From assembly GCA_949825045.1 (NCBI GenBank), contig OX463824.1, positions 24,288,501 to 24,352,500 of the forward strand: 64,000 bases of DNA, given 5' to 3'. Positions 35,179 through 46,207 of this stretch are shown piece after piece. The first letter of the stretch is position 1, and every line of letters starts with the position of its first letter. Origin of the DNA: Argyresthia goedartella (lineage: Eukaryota; Arthropoda; Insecta; Lepidoptera; Argyresthiidae). The position numbers and the translations under genes are program-made. Under the pieces are notes generated by a model. It saw nothing but the letters and a program-made list of their open reading frames with translations. It was not told the origin of the DNA and did no database searches.

Positions 35179-37020
35179 TTACTAACCTATGGGTATAATA
35201 TGCTTTATAACTATAACTATATGTTTTTATCTACACACGTATCATAAACCCTCTTTACTGCTTCCAAAAACCACACGTTACGACCAGCATAATTATACAT
35301 TCTTGGTAAAAACTCATTTATTATCTGAATATTGATCATACCTCTGTGTCATTAATGTAATCATCTAACTAACCTATGGGTATAATATGCTTTATAACTA
35401 TAACATAATGTTTTTATCTACACACGTATCATAAACCCTCTTTACTGCTTCCAAAAACCACACGTTACGACCAGCATAATTATACATTCTTGGTAAAAAC
35501 TCATTTATTATCTGAATATTGATCATACCTCTGTGTCATTAATGTAATCATCTAACTAACCTATGGGTATAATATGCTTTATAACTATAACATAATGTTT
35601 TTATCTACACACGTATCATAAACCCTCTTTACTGCTTCCAAAAACCACACGTTACGACCAGCATAATTATACATTCTTGGTAAAAACTCATTTATTATCT
35701 GAATATTGATCATACCTCTGTGTCATTAATGTAATCATCTAACTAACCTATGGGTATAATATGCTTTATAACTATAACATAATGTTTTTATCTACACACG
35801 TATCATAAACCCTCTTTACTGCTTCCAAAAACCACACGTTACGACCAGCATAATTATACATTCTTGGTAAAAACTCATTTATTATCTGAATATTGATCAT
35901 ACCTCTGTGTCATTAATGTAATCATCTAACTAACCTATGGGTATAATATGCTTTATAACTATAACATAATGTTTTTATCTACACACGTATCATAAACCCT
36001 CTTTACTGCTTCCAAAAACCACACGTTACGACCAGCATAATTATACATTCTTGGTAAAAACTCATTTATTATCTGAATATTGATCATACCTCTGTGTCAT
36101 TAATGTAATCATCTAACTAACCTATGGGTATAATATGCTTTATAACTATAACATAATGTTTTTATCTACACACGTATCATAAACCCTCTTTACTGCTTCC
36201 AAAAACTACACGTTACGACCAGCATAATTATACATTCTTGGTAAAAACTCATTTATTATCTGAATATTGATCATACCTCTGTGTCATTAATGTAATCATC
36301 TAACTAACCTATGGGTATAATATGCTTTATAACTATAACATAATGTTTTTATCTACACACGTATCATAAACCCTCTTTACTGCTTCCAAAAACCACACGT
36401 TACGACCAGCATAATTATACATTCTTGGTAAAAACTCATTTATTATCTGAATATTGATCATACCTCTGTGTCATTAATGTAATCATCTAACTAACCTATG
36501 GGTATAATATGCTTTATAACTATAACATAATGTTTTTATCTACACACGTATCATAAACCCTCTTTACTGCATCCAAAAACCACATGTTACGACCAGCATA
36601 ATGATAAATTCTTGGTAAAAACTCATTTATTATCTGAATATTGATCATACCTCTGTATCATTAATGTAATCATCTAACTAACCTATGGGTATAATATGCT
36701 TTATAACTATAACATAATGTTTTTATCTACACACGTATCATAAACCCTCTTTACTGCATCCAAAAACCACACGTTACGACCAGCATAATGATAAATTCTT
36801 GGTAAAAACTCATTTATTATCTGAATATTGATCATACCTCTGTGTCATTAATGTAATCATCTAACTAACCTATGGGTATAATATGCTTTATAACTATAAC
36901 ATAATGTTTTTATCTACACACGTATCATAAACCCTCTTTACTGCTACAAAAACCACACGTTACGACCAGCATAATTATACATTCTTGGTAAAAACTCATT
37001 TATTATCTGAATATTGATCA
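35179..37020. repeat. 187-bp satellite array, right block (about 10 units)
   Basis: It resumes in phase after the retrotransposon. Most units carry GCTTCC and ATAATTATACATTC. The last two complete units (36,577 and 36,764) instead carry GCATCC and ATAATGATAAATTC, the form seen in the single-copy family F elements. The final unit (36,907-37,020) has GCTACAAAAACC. It then continues without a break into the family F interior at GATCATAATAACCATAATG. Confidence 0.95.
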
Positions 37021-37329
37021 TAATAACCATAATGTACCAAAATTTGTCAAATTATGACATTCGAATTTAGAACGCCGACGCCCGCCTGCGTGCCGCCCCT
37101 AGTTTGTCTGTGAAGTTGGTACTACAGAACAAGCAGTCGAACATGCGGTACCTGAACACATCAAAGAGAGCTTATGATATGTGTGTAGATAAACTAGTGT
37201 ATGGAACTGTACATAATTAGGCATTAAAACTCTCGAGATATTATTATGAAACTCGACTTGGGCTCGTTTCATAAACCCACTCTTGAGTATTAATGCCCTC
37301 CATTATGTAGCAGTCTTATAAACTACTAT
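36907..37329 (-). mobile_element. Family F foldback MITE, copy C, parent of the satellite
   Basis: The last satellite unit (starting TTTTTATCTACACACG) runs into the full MITE interior (AATGTACCAAAATTTGTC, CTAGTTTGTCTGTGAAGTTGG, GAACACATCAAAGAGAGC). It then passes through the hairpin with GGCATTAAAACTCTCGAG and GAGTATTAATGCCCTCC to CATAAACTACTAT-like sequence (here CTTATAAACTACTAT). Array and element share one reading direction. This identifies copy C's right end as the source of the repeat. Confidence 0.85.
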
Positions 37330-38236
37330 TTAGCAATGCCTTTAAGTTTCTTCTCTGACAAATTTAATATCTCTTCAGATATTTGTTATAGTACAGTATA
37401 ATTAGACCCACAAATTAAGTCTTAATTTTAGCAAGTCTATAGTAAGGTTGGTACATTTTACTTCCGCTTGTTATATTACTTCGCCTTTGCCTGTCAACAT
37501 TTTTAGTGAAGCTATTTATGTTCTTCCTAAAGTACATGATATTTTCATAATATATTGACACGGTACAGTCATAATGAATGCTTTGAATAGTTCCCCAAGG
37601 GATTCCCGACTGATGGGAAGGTTATAAGATGCTCTGATAGCCGTTTTTTGTAGGACATGGGGAAATGTAATACCCGGTTTCCAAACTCAGATCACAATTC
37701 CCGTTTTTTCAAAAAATAACATAGCATCTGTATAGGTAGCTACAACTTTGTCAAGATATAAAATACAATAAAATAATAAAATATAAGTGATACCAATGAG
37801 AATCGGCAAAGTATCAGGAAATTGATGATACGTTATTTACAATATTTTCTCCCTCACTTCTGGGTAACACATTTTTCGAAGCTAGCAACACTGGTTTCGC
37901 TGCTACCAACTTAACGGCGAAAGGACAAGTTACCTGGGAGTCCCTCACGTCCGAAGGAAATACTTGGTTCCTACGTCCCTGTACGTCCTCCTGGGTAGTG
38001 CTAACGAGCACTAAATCGTTCTCGAGAAGTTAATTTTCAAGTTCTCGATGGAGAACCTGACCAAATTGTGATCTTTAAGATACACTTGACACTGGCAGAA
38101 TTATCCTCAAAAGAGGTTAGCACGCCATTAATAAAAAGAAGAAAAGGACAAGTTATCTGAAACGCATTCTAGCGGTAGCGGTAATATTCAATTTTTCGTT
38201 TTCAAAAACATTTACTCAATCCAGCAAGATAAGGTA
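37330..38236. other. No recognisable gene
   Basis: AT-rich unique-looking sequence. The short minus-strand frame 37,814-38,011 has no domain. Nothing else supported. Confidence 0.4.
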
Positions 38237-38625
38237 TTATGTCACCGTAATATTGTCAAAACAGTTAGTTTATAATCAGACGCGTTAGTTTGTAAACTAT
38301 CGACAAATTGTAAACCAGACCGCCGTGTTTAGAATTTATGTTTCTTTTGTTCTTTCATGTCAACCTAACACGATGACTATTCGGGGGCTTCGCTGCGCTC
38401 ACCCCCTCTAGTCTTCACCTAAGCTACCGCAATGTTTGCCCTGGCATTTCCTTTGCAATTCAAGTTTAAACCCGTTCACAATTCAACGGTTTGATTATAA
38501 AGTAACGCGTCATATCGTAAGCAGTACGGTACATTTTACAATTTATCAATAGTTTGTAACTAGCGAAAGAAAAAAATAGTTAGATTATAAACTAACGGTT
38601 TTGACAATCTTACGGTGACATATAT
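38237..38625. mobile_element. MITE with about 40-bp terminal inverted repeats
   Basis: The left end TATGTCACCGTAATATTG and the right end ACGGTGACATA form inverted repeats of about 40 bp, also containing TTGTCAAAAC and GTTAGTTTATAATC, with few mismatches. The interior contains CAACCTAACACG, then GGGGGCTTCGCTGCGCTCAC and TAAGCTACCGCAATGTTTG. That block also occurs inside the transposons at 21.0 and 52.2 kb, which have different ends. No coding capacity. TA-rich flanks fit a TA target but do not prove it. Confidence 0.8.
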
Positions 38626-38695
38626 ATTTTTAGAGCGTTAAATTGAAATGAGGGAACCTAACTTGACAATTAACATAAATAATTAACATAATGAC

Positions 38696-38855
38696 AACCT
38701 CTGTGGCGCAGCGGTTGTGGCTCTGCCTACCATGCGAGAGGTCCCGGGTTCGATCCCAGGCTGGGGATAAATAAATAAAATCCCTTTGACTTGAATGTTT
38801 ATATGTTTGTGATGTCGCTGTTTCTGGTTCCCACCACACAGGGTATCCTAGTGTG
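38696..38855 (+). mobile_element. tRNA-derived SINE, family 2, intact pol III boxes
   Basis: A box TGGCGCAGCGG (38,704-38,714) and B box GGTTCGATCCC (38,747-38,757). The body has ATGTTTATATGTTTGTGATG, CGCTGTTTCTGGTTCCC and CACACAGGGTATCC. It is the best plus-strand copy of this family in the window. Confidence 0.85.
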
Positions 38856-39180
38856 TTTGTTGTTTAATTAATTAAAGAAACAATAAGGGCTTACGTCTTA
38901 GTATATGGAAGTAGCCAGAAATATAAGTGTTAATCTGACTGTCGCACATGTTTATATACTGTTTAGTTAATTCAGTGTTTTGTCTTGCTTTGACATTTGA
39001 CATTTAGTCGACTTGTGAAAAGTACAAAACACTGCTTAAGCTAAACACTGAATTTACTTTTTTATAAGTAAGGCCGTAAGTAATAAGATTCGATATCATC
39101 AAACACGGACAAATCATAAAACCGAAACATCACAAACGCATCAAAATCACACCAATCTCGATTGGCAGTATCGATCCAAC

Positions 39181-39312
39181 ATGGCGGCGGTAATCCTGGC
39201 AGACGTGCGCCTACGACCCTTATTCTATAACTTTACCCCTCATACTTACACTGCGCCTTTGTTTGGAGCACCTTTGACCCGGCGCGGCGTACGCGCAGCT
39301 GCCAGGGACAAT
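39181..39312 (+). CDS. Possible first coding exon (speculative)
   Basis: An ATG in a favourable context (CAACATGGCGGCGG) opens a 44-codon frame in a CG-rich patch. The frame begins MAAVILADVRLRPLFYNF and reaches a good splice donor (ACAAT then GTAAGA, donor GT at 39,313) in phase 0. Unspliced, the frame continues to 39,390. I recognise no protein family. The GC-rich surroundings (39,180-39,400) would suit a promoter and first exon, but no further exon can be identified in the window. RNA evidence would decide. Confidence 0.2.
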
Positions 39313-39390
39313 GTAAGATGGCTACTCTGTTTTGGGGAAGTGCATCGATCGATATTGTTTCGATGTTGCGGTCGGCCATTCGGTCGATGA

Positions 39391-42261
39391 ATCGGCGGGT
39401 TTTGAACGCTGAGTGAAAGGTAGAGTTGCCATCTTCAGTTACACCTTCCTATTTACGTATAGGCTGCGGCGATCGGCTAACCCCCGTCGCGCAAAATGTG
39501 GGCACTACTTTGCCTCTGTCATCTCGTATGGGAAAATCAATGAAGCTATTTAACGTCTTCATTTCGTGCGTCATTCGGACCTTGATCAAAAAGTGTTGTT
39601 GTAGTAAAGTAGTCATCCTTCTATTCTGTGTATTCATGTGTTCACGGAAAAATGTATGACTTTCAGAAATCACGGAATCAAAATTGTGATAAATACCATT
39701 TTGCCAATTTCTGTGAAACTGCGCTGTTAAGAGACTTATCGGATGACAAATTCACAACAAATACTACACCCCCCATAAAAATGAAAAGAGACAAAGAAAT
39801 CCCACTGAAATAAGATATGTTTACTCAAAAACACACTCGCCCAGCAATAAACAATGGGGAAAAAAGATAGCAAAACGATCCATCAAGCGCGGAACATCTT
39901 TTGACCGCAAAAAGTTGTCGGGATTTCTGCGCATGAATTGACAGATGCGTATTCCGGCGCAGCGGCGAGTTTTGGGTTGAATCTCAGTGTTCATGCATAG
40001 CTTTGTTTTATTTGTGTGTTACAGAAAGGTGTGTATGTGTATTTAAGTCGTGCTGTGTCATCTTTTACTACGAAACCGACTGGATTTGGAAGCAATTTAT
40101 TTTCAGTTGTTCAAAGTATGGACTCTAAGCGAGCAGCCGGTGCAAAATGTAAGGAGAATTGAAAATAAAGTTGTTCTGATTCACTTTCGGAGGCGGCTCA
40201 TAAACAAAACACACATTTATATACAAATGCATACGCTGAGAAAGTAAAAATTAATATTTAGAATTATGTCCATCCATTAGAATATACTTGCTCAAATCGA
40301 TATTCATAATAACCATATCGTTTATGATATTTACATATGACTGTTCCGACATGACGGTTTTCTGTATCCAATAAGTACTTTAAATTGGACCGTGTTATTC
40401 AGATATGTGCAAACGGACAACCCCATCGATTTATAATGTGTCCGATGCATCGCTACACTGATTTCACATCTGTTGTAGAATAATCTCCATGTTTCGATTG
40501 CATTTTAATGTATTTAATAACTGTCAGTTGTTTAGTGATACTTTTGTTACAATTTCTATAGTTCTATCGTTCGACCAAGAATGCACAAATCCCAACTTAA
40601 AGTTTGACTGACATTCAAAGTTTTGCTGGCACATTTATGATTTAATTATTGACTTACATTATAACAATTTCCGTAGCCTTATCACAACACGATTATATTA
40701 CACAGCTGACTTTTATCACGACTGCTTGTCTATGGCATGTTCTGATTACTCAATAATTTCAAAAGCGATAGAAATTCGTAGAAGTCAGAATTACGTGAAA
40801 GAATAGAATAGAGAGCAAATTAATTTAACTGCCACAAAACACAAGACACAGCAAAAATATATAAATAAACAAAAACAAGTGGGAAATAAATGATACACAT
40901 GAAGACAAGAAACAGTCACAAATAGGGATAGGCGGAAAGATACGGCTACTGAAAACGTACCGTGGTATTCCTCGCGCCACGAGTTATGAGCGGTGGTCTT
41001 GAATGAGCAGTAGTCACTTTTCAATACCTTTACACATGCGCAGTAATTCCCGCCAACGTTGCCCGGCGCTCTTAATTCGTGGCGCGAGGTATATACATAT
41101 AGTATTTGCTTTGGTTCACCTATTTACACCAAGCCACGCGACATTGTCTCAACACAACACAGAGTGAAAGGTGTGTCTCTCCCTTTCTCCACGATTTAGC
41201 CTATTATTATCCACCCCAGACCGAAGAGTTATAGTATTCAATCGATTTCGATAACAATAGATTCACAACCCCTTAGAGATTAACCCGCGAATGTTAAAAT
41301 TGAACACAGGACGAAAGTTGGTTTTGTTCTGAATTTAAGTTCACTTATTTGCAATGTTCTTGTGGGATACTAGAAAGAGACCTATTAGCAATGTAGGATA
41401 CAAAGAAAGTCGACGGTTTATTTAAAAAGTTGGAGCTATCGGGTCTCTTGAACCCTTGAATTTAATTGATTCATTTTAGGTTCTAATAGTTTATGACAAA
41501 TGGCACTGGCAAAAAATAACTCAATATGATTTAAGAAATGCGGGTCTAAAGCTGCCATATGTTAGCAAGGTGTGCAGCCTATTTCAATAGAAACTCTTTC
41601 GTATGTCGGCCATCCGTAAAAGGTGCAAATTTCAAAGTAGGTCAGCTTACTTATGTTTTTTTTTCTGATAGAAAAAAAGTCTATAAAATTAGAAATTCAT
41701 ACCTGAAGACCTTTCTTAACTTGTTTGATGGTAACGTTTGAAGGAAAGGCACATTTATTATGAAAATATAAGTACCATAGTATATCTTATGCTTGAGTAT
41801 GTGTAATATTTTCATAATCAAGGTTATTAAGGTAAGATTAGGTCAAATCGAACTTTGACATTACGTTCTTTAAATACCCCAGTTATAATTAGGTACCTTC
41901 TGCACACTTCTGAAAATAATAAAACAATCAGTAGAAGATTTTTCGCCCTCTTCTCCCATAGTGGTCCAATGTAGAAAAGAGGCAGAAAACCTACCTCCTA
42001 TCTATAGTTATAAAGTATTTTTTAACGATTTATAAGGACCCCAAAATTGCACAATCTTAAAGCAAGTGTCCAAAGGAAGTAACAAGTGATAATACCTGTT
42101 ATATCCTATATAAAGTTTGTATCTGAGTTCAAGTGTCATACGATATTGTAATTACGCGAATCCGCGCAGGTTTTGTATTGCGAAGATGGCTTCCTGCGTT
42201 TACGCCCAGTCATATTGTTGAGGGGAATGTAATGTACCTTATTAAATCTATTGATGTGATT
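39391..42261. other. No recognised gene, with small repeat motifs
   Basis: It includes a fragment of the dispersed motif GCCTCTGTCATCTCGTATGG (39,512-39,531; recurs at 16.5 and 63.5 kb), an inverted repeat at 40,970-41,089 (listed separately) and the shared motif CATAGTGGTCCAA (41,957-41,969). Frames of 60-77 codons have no recognisable domain. Confidence 0.4.
40970..41089. repeat. Inverted repeat bounding a 120-bp GC-rich segment
   Basis: CCTCGCGCCACGA (40,970-40,982) and TCGTGGCGCGAGG (41,077-41,089) are perfect 13-bp inverted copies, with TATT and TATA next to the outer ends. It could be a very small MITE or a paired regulatory site. CATGCGCAGT (NRF-1-like) lies between the arms (near 41,035). 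Confidence 0.5.
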
Positions 42262-42686
42262 TTTTTAGGGTTCCGTACCCAAAGGGTAAAAACGGGACCC
42301 TATTACTAATACTCCTCTGTCTGTCTGTCTCTATGACTGTCTGTATGTCCATCTGTCACCAGGCTGTATCTCATGAACCGTGATAGTTAGACAGTTGAAA
42401 TTTTCACAGATGATGTATTTCTGTTGCCGCTATGACAACAATACCAAAAATAAATTAAACAAAATATTTAAGGGGGCTTCCATACAAAAGTTCTTTCAAT
42501 ACCACATACAAACTTATGAATGCACCTGGTTACGTACATGGAATGTGAAAGTAGCCGCACCAATAACTTTGTAAACAACATCTTGCTATGTCAAATCCAA
42601 TATGTTTACCTCACACCATCCCTACCATTGTACGGTGGTACGAAACCCTTCGTGCGCGAGTCCGACTCGCACTTGGCCGGTTTTAT
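42262..42686 (-). mobile_element. GACG repeat, older subfamily copy
   Basis: Reverse orientation, from TTAGGGTTCCGTACCCAAAG through a degenerate GTCT run to GAGTCCGACTCGCACTTGG. It keeps the palindromic GAGTC(C/G)GACTC core, which the young copies have as GAGTCTAAATC. It therefore represents a different, more diverged subfamily. Confidence 0.8.
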
Positions 42687-43306
42687 TTATGGGTAACTTC
42701 ACTTGTCATATTTCCTCCCTTTTATGTCTGAGGTTTAAGATACGTACCTTTGATATTGCAATTATTAAAAAAATGGGTGAAACCACCTGACTTTTGATTT
42801 GACGTAAAACCATTTATTTTATTTTTATATCGGTGTATCTAGTTCGCAAATAGATGATTCACAGATCTTCCTTGAATGACAGTATTTATTTTTACTTGTA
42901 TGAGTATTATTTCATCCTTTCGCGTATTCACAGGCCCCGCACTGCGATAAGCATATTTATATGTTTCTTAGATTCCTAATGGCTTGATGTACGGTTGAAC
43001 AATAAATCGGTGCTCTAATTCGATTCGGACTTGCCATTCCCATAGTCACCCTCGGAGTATGCCGATAGCGAACGTACCGATAGCAAAAGTACGTACTCGT
43101 TTATCATATCCATTTGTTCAATCACTAAATCAACTGCCCGGAGAGAATACGAAGATGGTTTTTTCAAAAAATGTTGAAAACTGATTATGGGATTTTTTTA
43201 AGGATAAATAAATGTGATGCAATAAGGAGGAACCTTATTGCATCACTTTGAAGTAAGTTCTGACATTCAAATTAGTTAAATTTTGGGGTTTTTTTACTTA
43301 AAAGGT

Positions 43307-43715
43307 AAAAACCGGTCAAGTGCGAGTCTAAATCGCGCACGAAGGGTTCCGTACCACCGTTCAATGGAAGCGATGGTGTGGAGTGAATAGTTTGGATTTT
43401 ACACAGCAAAATATTGTTTACAAAGTTATTGGTGCGGTTACTTTCACACTCCATTTACGTAACCAGGTGCATCCATAAGTTTGTATGTGGTATTGTTGTA
43501 TGGGAGCCCCCTTAAATATTTATTTTATCCTGTTTTTTAGTATTTGTTGTTATAGCGGCAACAGAAATACATAATCTGTGAAAATTTCAACTCTCTAGCT
43601 AGCTAGGTTCTTGAGATACAGCCTGGTGACAGACGGACGGACGGACGGACGGACAGACAGCGAAGTCTTAGTAATAGGGTTCCGTTCTTACCCGTTGGGT
43701 ACGGAACCCTAAAAA
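43307..43715 (+). mobile_element. GACG repeat, full-length copy 3
   Basis: Nearly identical to the copies at 4.4, 5.6 and 61.2 kb over most of its length. Only the 3' part differs noticeably (GTTCCGTTCTTACCCGTTGGG). Its AAAAA end is shared with the next, oppositely oriented repeat. Confidence 0.85.
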
Positions 43716-44016
43716 GGAACCCTTATAGGATCACTTCGTTGTCCGTCTGTCTGTCTGTCTGTCTGTCAAGACCATTTTTTCTAAGAAACGCGCTGAAGTA
43801 TCAAGTTAAAAATAATATCAGGTCTGTGGTCTCTTGAAGTTTGAAAATAACAAACATTTATGACGTATATATCACAATTTTACTGAAATTGCTTGATATT
43901 CGCAAGGGAATCAAAACCTATAGGTTACTCCCCTTGGACTTAAAGTCATATTTGGCACGAAGCAAGGTGCGGAACCCTCGGTGCGCAAGTTCTACTCGCA
44001 CTTGGCCATATTTTTT
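43711..44016 (-). mobile_element. Related repeat with (GTCT)n, tail-to-tail with copy 3
   Basis: On the minus strand it begins GGCCAAGTGCGAGTAGAAC and has GGGTTCCGCACC, a (GACA)n tract and an end in GGGTTCC followed by Ts. The A-rich end is common to both elements, so one inserted into the other's tail. The interior is unlike copy 3, which marks another subfamily. Confidence 0.75.
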
Positions 44017-44301
44017 CACAATTATATAAATATATCTAAATTTAAAAAATACAAATTCAAAATAAAAAGATATAATATATTCTGCAAATATGTTTATAAA
44101 ACGTCATTTTTTGCCTCTGCTCTACCTTGGACCACTGTGCAAGAGAAGGGCGAAGAAACTCTCCTTTAAATATACGTTTTAATTAACTAGTAAAAATATT
44201 ACAATGTGTAAGTAATATGCAGGAATACATAATTACAAAATTATAAAGCGAGTTCTGTGTTGAGTAAGATTAACGCCACCTTAAAAGCCAGATCGTTAAT
44301 A

Positions 44302-44567
44302 TACAAGGTGACATTTAATAAGCTGACCATATTTTGAGGAATGATAGTACCCATTAACATGAACAACTTTCCCCATGAAACATATAGTCGCAAACGAAAA
44401 AAAAATTTGAGTCTCCGATAGTAACGTGTAATCAGCTGATCGGGTCAATGTACTGAGGGACGAAAAATATTTTTCATTTGCGACCATATGTTTCTTTGGG
44501 AAAGTTGATCAATTACCAGTGCTATCATTCCCCAAAATAGGGCCAGCTAATTAAATGTCACCTTGTA
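44302..44567. mobile_element. Tc1/mariner-like MITE with TA target duplication
   Basis: Long inverted ends: CAAGGTGACATTTAAT plus GGAATGATAG at 44,304, and CTATCATTCC plus ATTAAATGTCACCTTG ending 44,565. They are flanked by TA on both sides (44,302 and 44,566). The interior also pairs loosely (GCAAACGAAAAA with TTTTCATTTGCG). About 262 bp, no coding capacity. The superfamily is inferred from the TA duplication. Confidence 0.8.
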
Positions 44568-44589
44568 TACCAGGAATAAGAAAGGGCCT

Positions 44590-44850
44590 AATATGGAACC
44601 TTATATGTAACCCGCCCTATCCATCAGATTCAACGCCGTAGATTTCTGTCCTTTGGATTCTATTGCTTAAATAAATATGATCTTAGTAGATCCAACGCTT
44701 TATTTCTAACACCGATTACTTAATGATTTATTGAATGATTTAATTTCATTAGAAGCGTATCACAATCAACGCAATCAAATGCCTTCGAAAGATCGCAAAA
44801 AACGCCAATAGCATCCTGTGAGTCCTCCCATGCAGATAAATGTGAGATTT
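44590..44850 (-). pseudogene. Reverse transcriptase fragment of a non-LTR element
   Basis: Minus-strand frame 44,720-44,842 reads HLSAWEDSQDAIGVFCDLSK, then AFDCVD and TLLMKLN. This is RT motif A (F-x-D-x-x-K-A-F-D) and its C-terminal context, as found in jockey-type elements. In another phase the remnant ALDLLRSYLF follows downstream. Stops and frameshifts on both sides show an old, decayed fragment. Confidence 0.75.
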
Positions 44851-45661
44851 AAGGGCAATGCCTGCATGTCTAGTCAATTTTAATATTCACGCCAGTTTTG
44901 TATTGCTATCGACACAGTAATGCCCCTAATAAAGTCATTCCTTGGTGCGTGACTTACTCATAGTGTTACGTTTCCGACTTCCGTCCGCGTCCGGCCGCCG
45001 TTTCCGTTCAAACACTTTGTAGTGTAAAGACCATTCGTGGATACCACTGGCTCTTAATGCAAAGGAATAAAGATGTATTTTTTAGTAGACAGGTTTAAAT
45101 TGATTTGTGGGCGGCTTTTGTTGCTGACGGTATCTCGGTCTTGTTAACACTGTTTAGTGGTTTTCATGGCTGCATGTTTTGTAAACATATATTTTATCAT
45201 TTGGTTTTATTAATTCATCATCGTTACTTTATGAATCCGATATTGATTAGGATATGATGATCCTTTGATTTATTAATTAACTTAGCGTATAAATAGGTGT
45301 AATAAACAGGAGAAATGTCTGAATTTGGATTAAAAGTCCAGTTCATTTTCAGCCGAAATAACACTAGAAGAAATTCAGTGCTAATACAGATACATAAAAA
45401 AGATAGCTCAAGTTCTCGCTCAATAGTCTGCTAATTAGAATTTGAACTAGTCATGGACACCAGATTCTCAAAGATCACTAGAGATTATAAAAGATAGTTA
45501 GCCTATCTTGTATCATCATCCGAGCTTTTTTCTTTTTTCCGCGAACGCTTTGTGCCAGTACGTTGTTAACATATTTTTACTTAGCATTATTTATCAAGTG
45601 GATGTATCATTTTAGCACGATACATTTACGAGAGGTTTTTTTTTCATATAATCTCTTACAG

Positions 45662-45724
45662 CTCTATCCGTGTGACGTCACCAGCATCTCTCTGAAGCCC
45701 GCTTGCAGCTCAACCGAGCCGTGA
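45662..45724 (+). other. Possible terminal exon (speculative)
   Basis: A pyrimidine-rich stretch and TCTCTTACAG (acceptor AG ending 45,661) precede 20 codons, LYPCDVTSISLKPACSSTEP, and a TGA at 45,722. The other two frames stop early. The GC-richer block 45,660-45,830 contrasts with its flanks and holds a TGACGTCA site. It may equally be chance. No upstream exon is identified. Confidence 0.15.
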
Positions 45725-45886
45725 GGCCTGCCTCCAGAATACAGAGAAGGTACAGCTGCTCTGAACACTACTGCGTAATAATGGATCTATACAGGAGACG
45801 TGGACGCGAGTCCTCCTGGCGTGATATTAATAATAATATTATTTTATTTTATTTTGAATTTGTAATTTAATTTGTTATTGATTGTA

Positions 45887-45965
45887 CACTCAAGAGCAAA
45901 AGTTTTGGGTACACTTTTAATAAAATTTCAGTACAAACTGTACCCAAAACTTTTGCTTTTGAGTG
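45887..45965. mobile_element. 79-bp palindromic mariner-like MITE
   Basis: The ends CACTCAAGAGCAAAAGTTTT and AAAACTTTTGCTTTTGAGTG are inverted copies continuing through GGGTACA/TGTACCC, with a single mismatch over about 27 bp. A 25-base AT-rich loop separates them. TA flanks both ends (45,885 and 45,966). The termini resemble mariner-type inverted repeats. Confidence 0.85.
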
Positions 45966-46207
45966 TATATGGCCACGGCCGAAAGAATACCAATTATGGT
46001 TTTCAGATTTAGCCCTAGGTAAATAAAAGATTTTTGCATTGTGTATGACCGAAAACGCACCGCAAATGTAAGAGACTTATATATAAAATATCAGGCGGTG
46101 TAATACGAACGGTATTTATTCCTATTAAGACATCACTCTCAGTTATCCATTGCGCAAATGTGCTTCTACCACGCTGAGTGGGAAATGGCTTGATGATATT
46201 TATTGAA

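Noticed and set aside
27290..37020. CRISPR-like regularly spaced repeat
   Set aside because: The whole 187-bp unit is conserved with no variable spacers, and the context is eukaryotic. It is a satellite.
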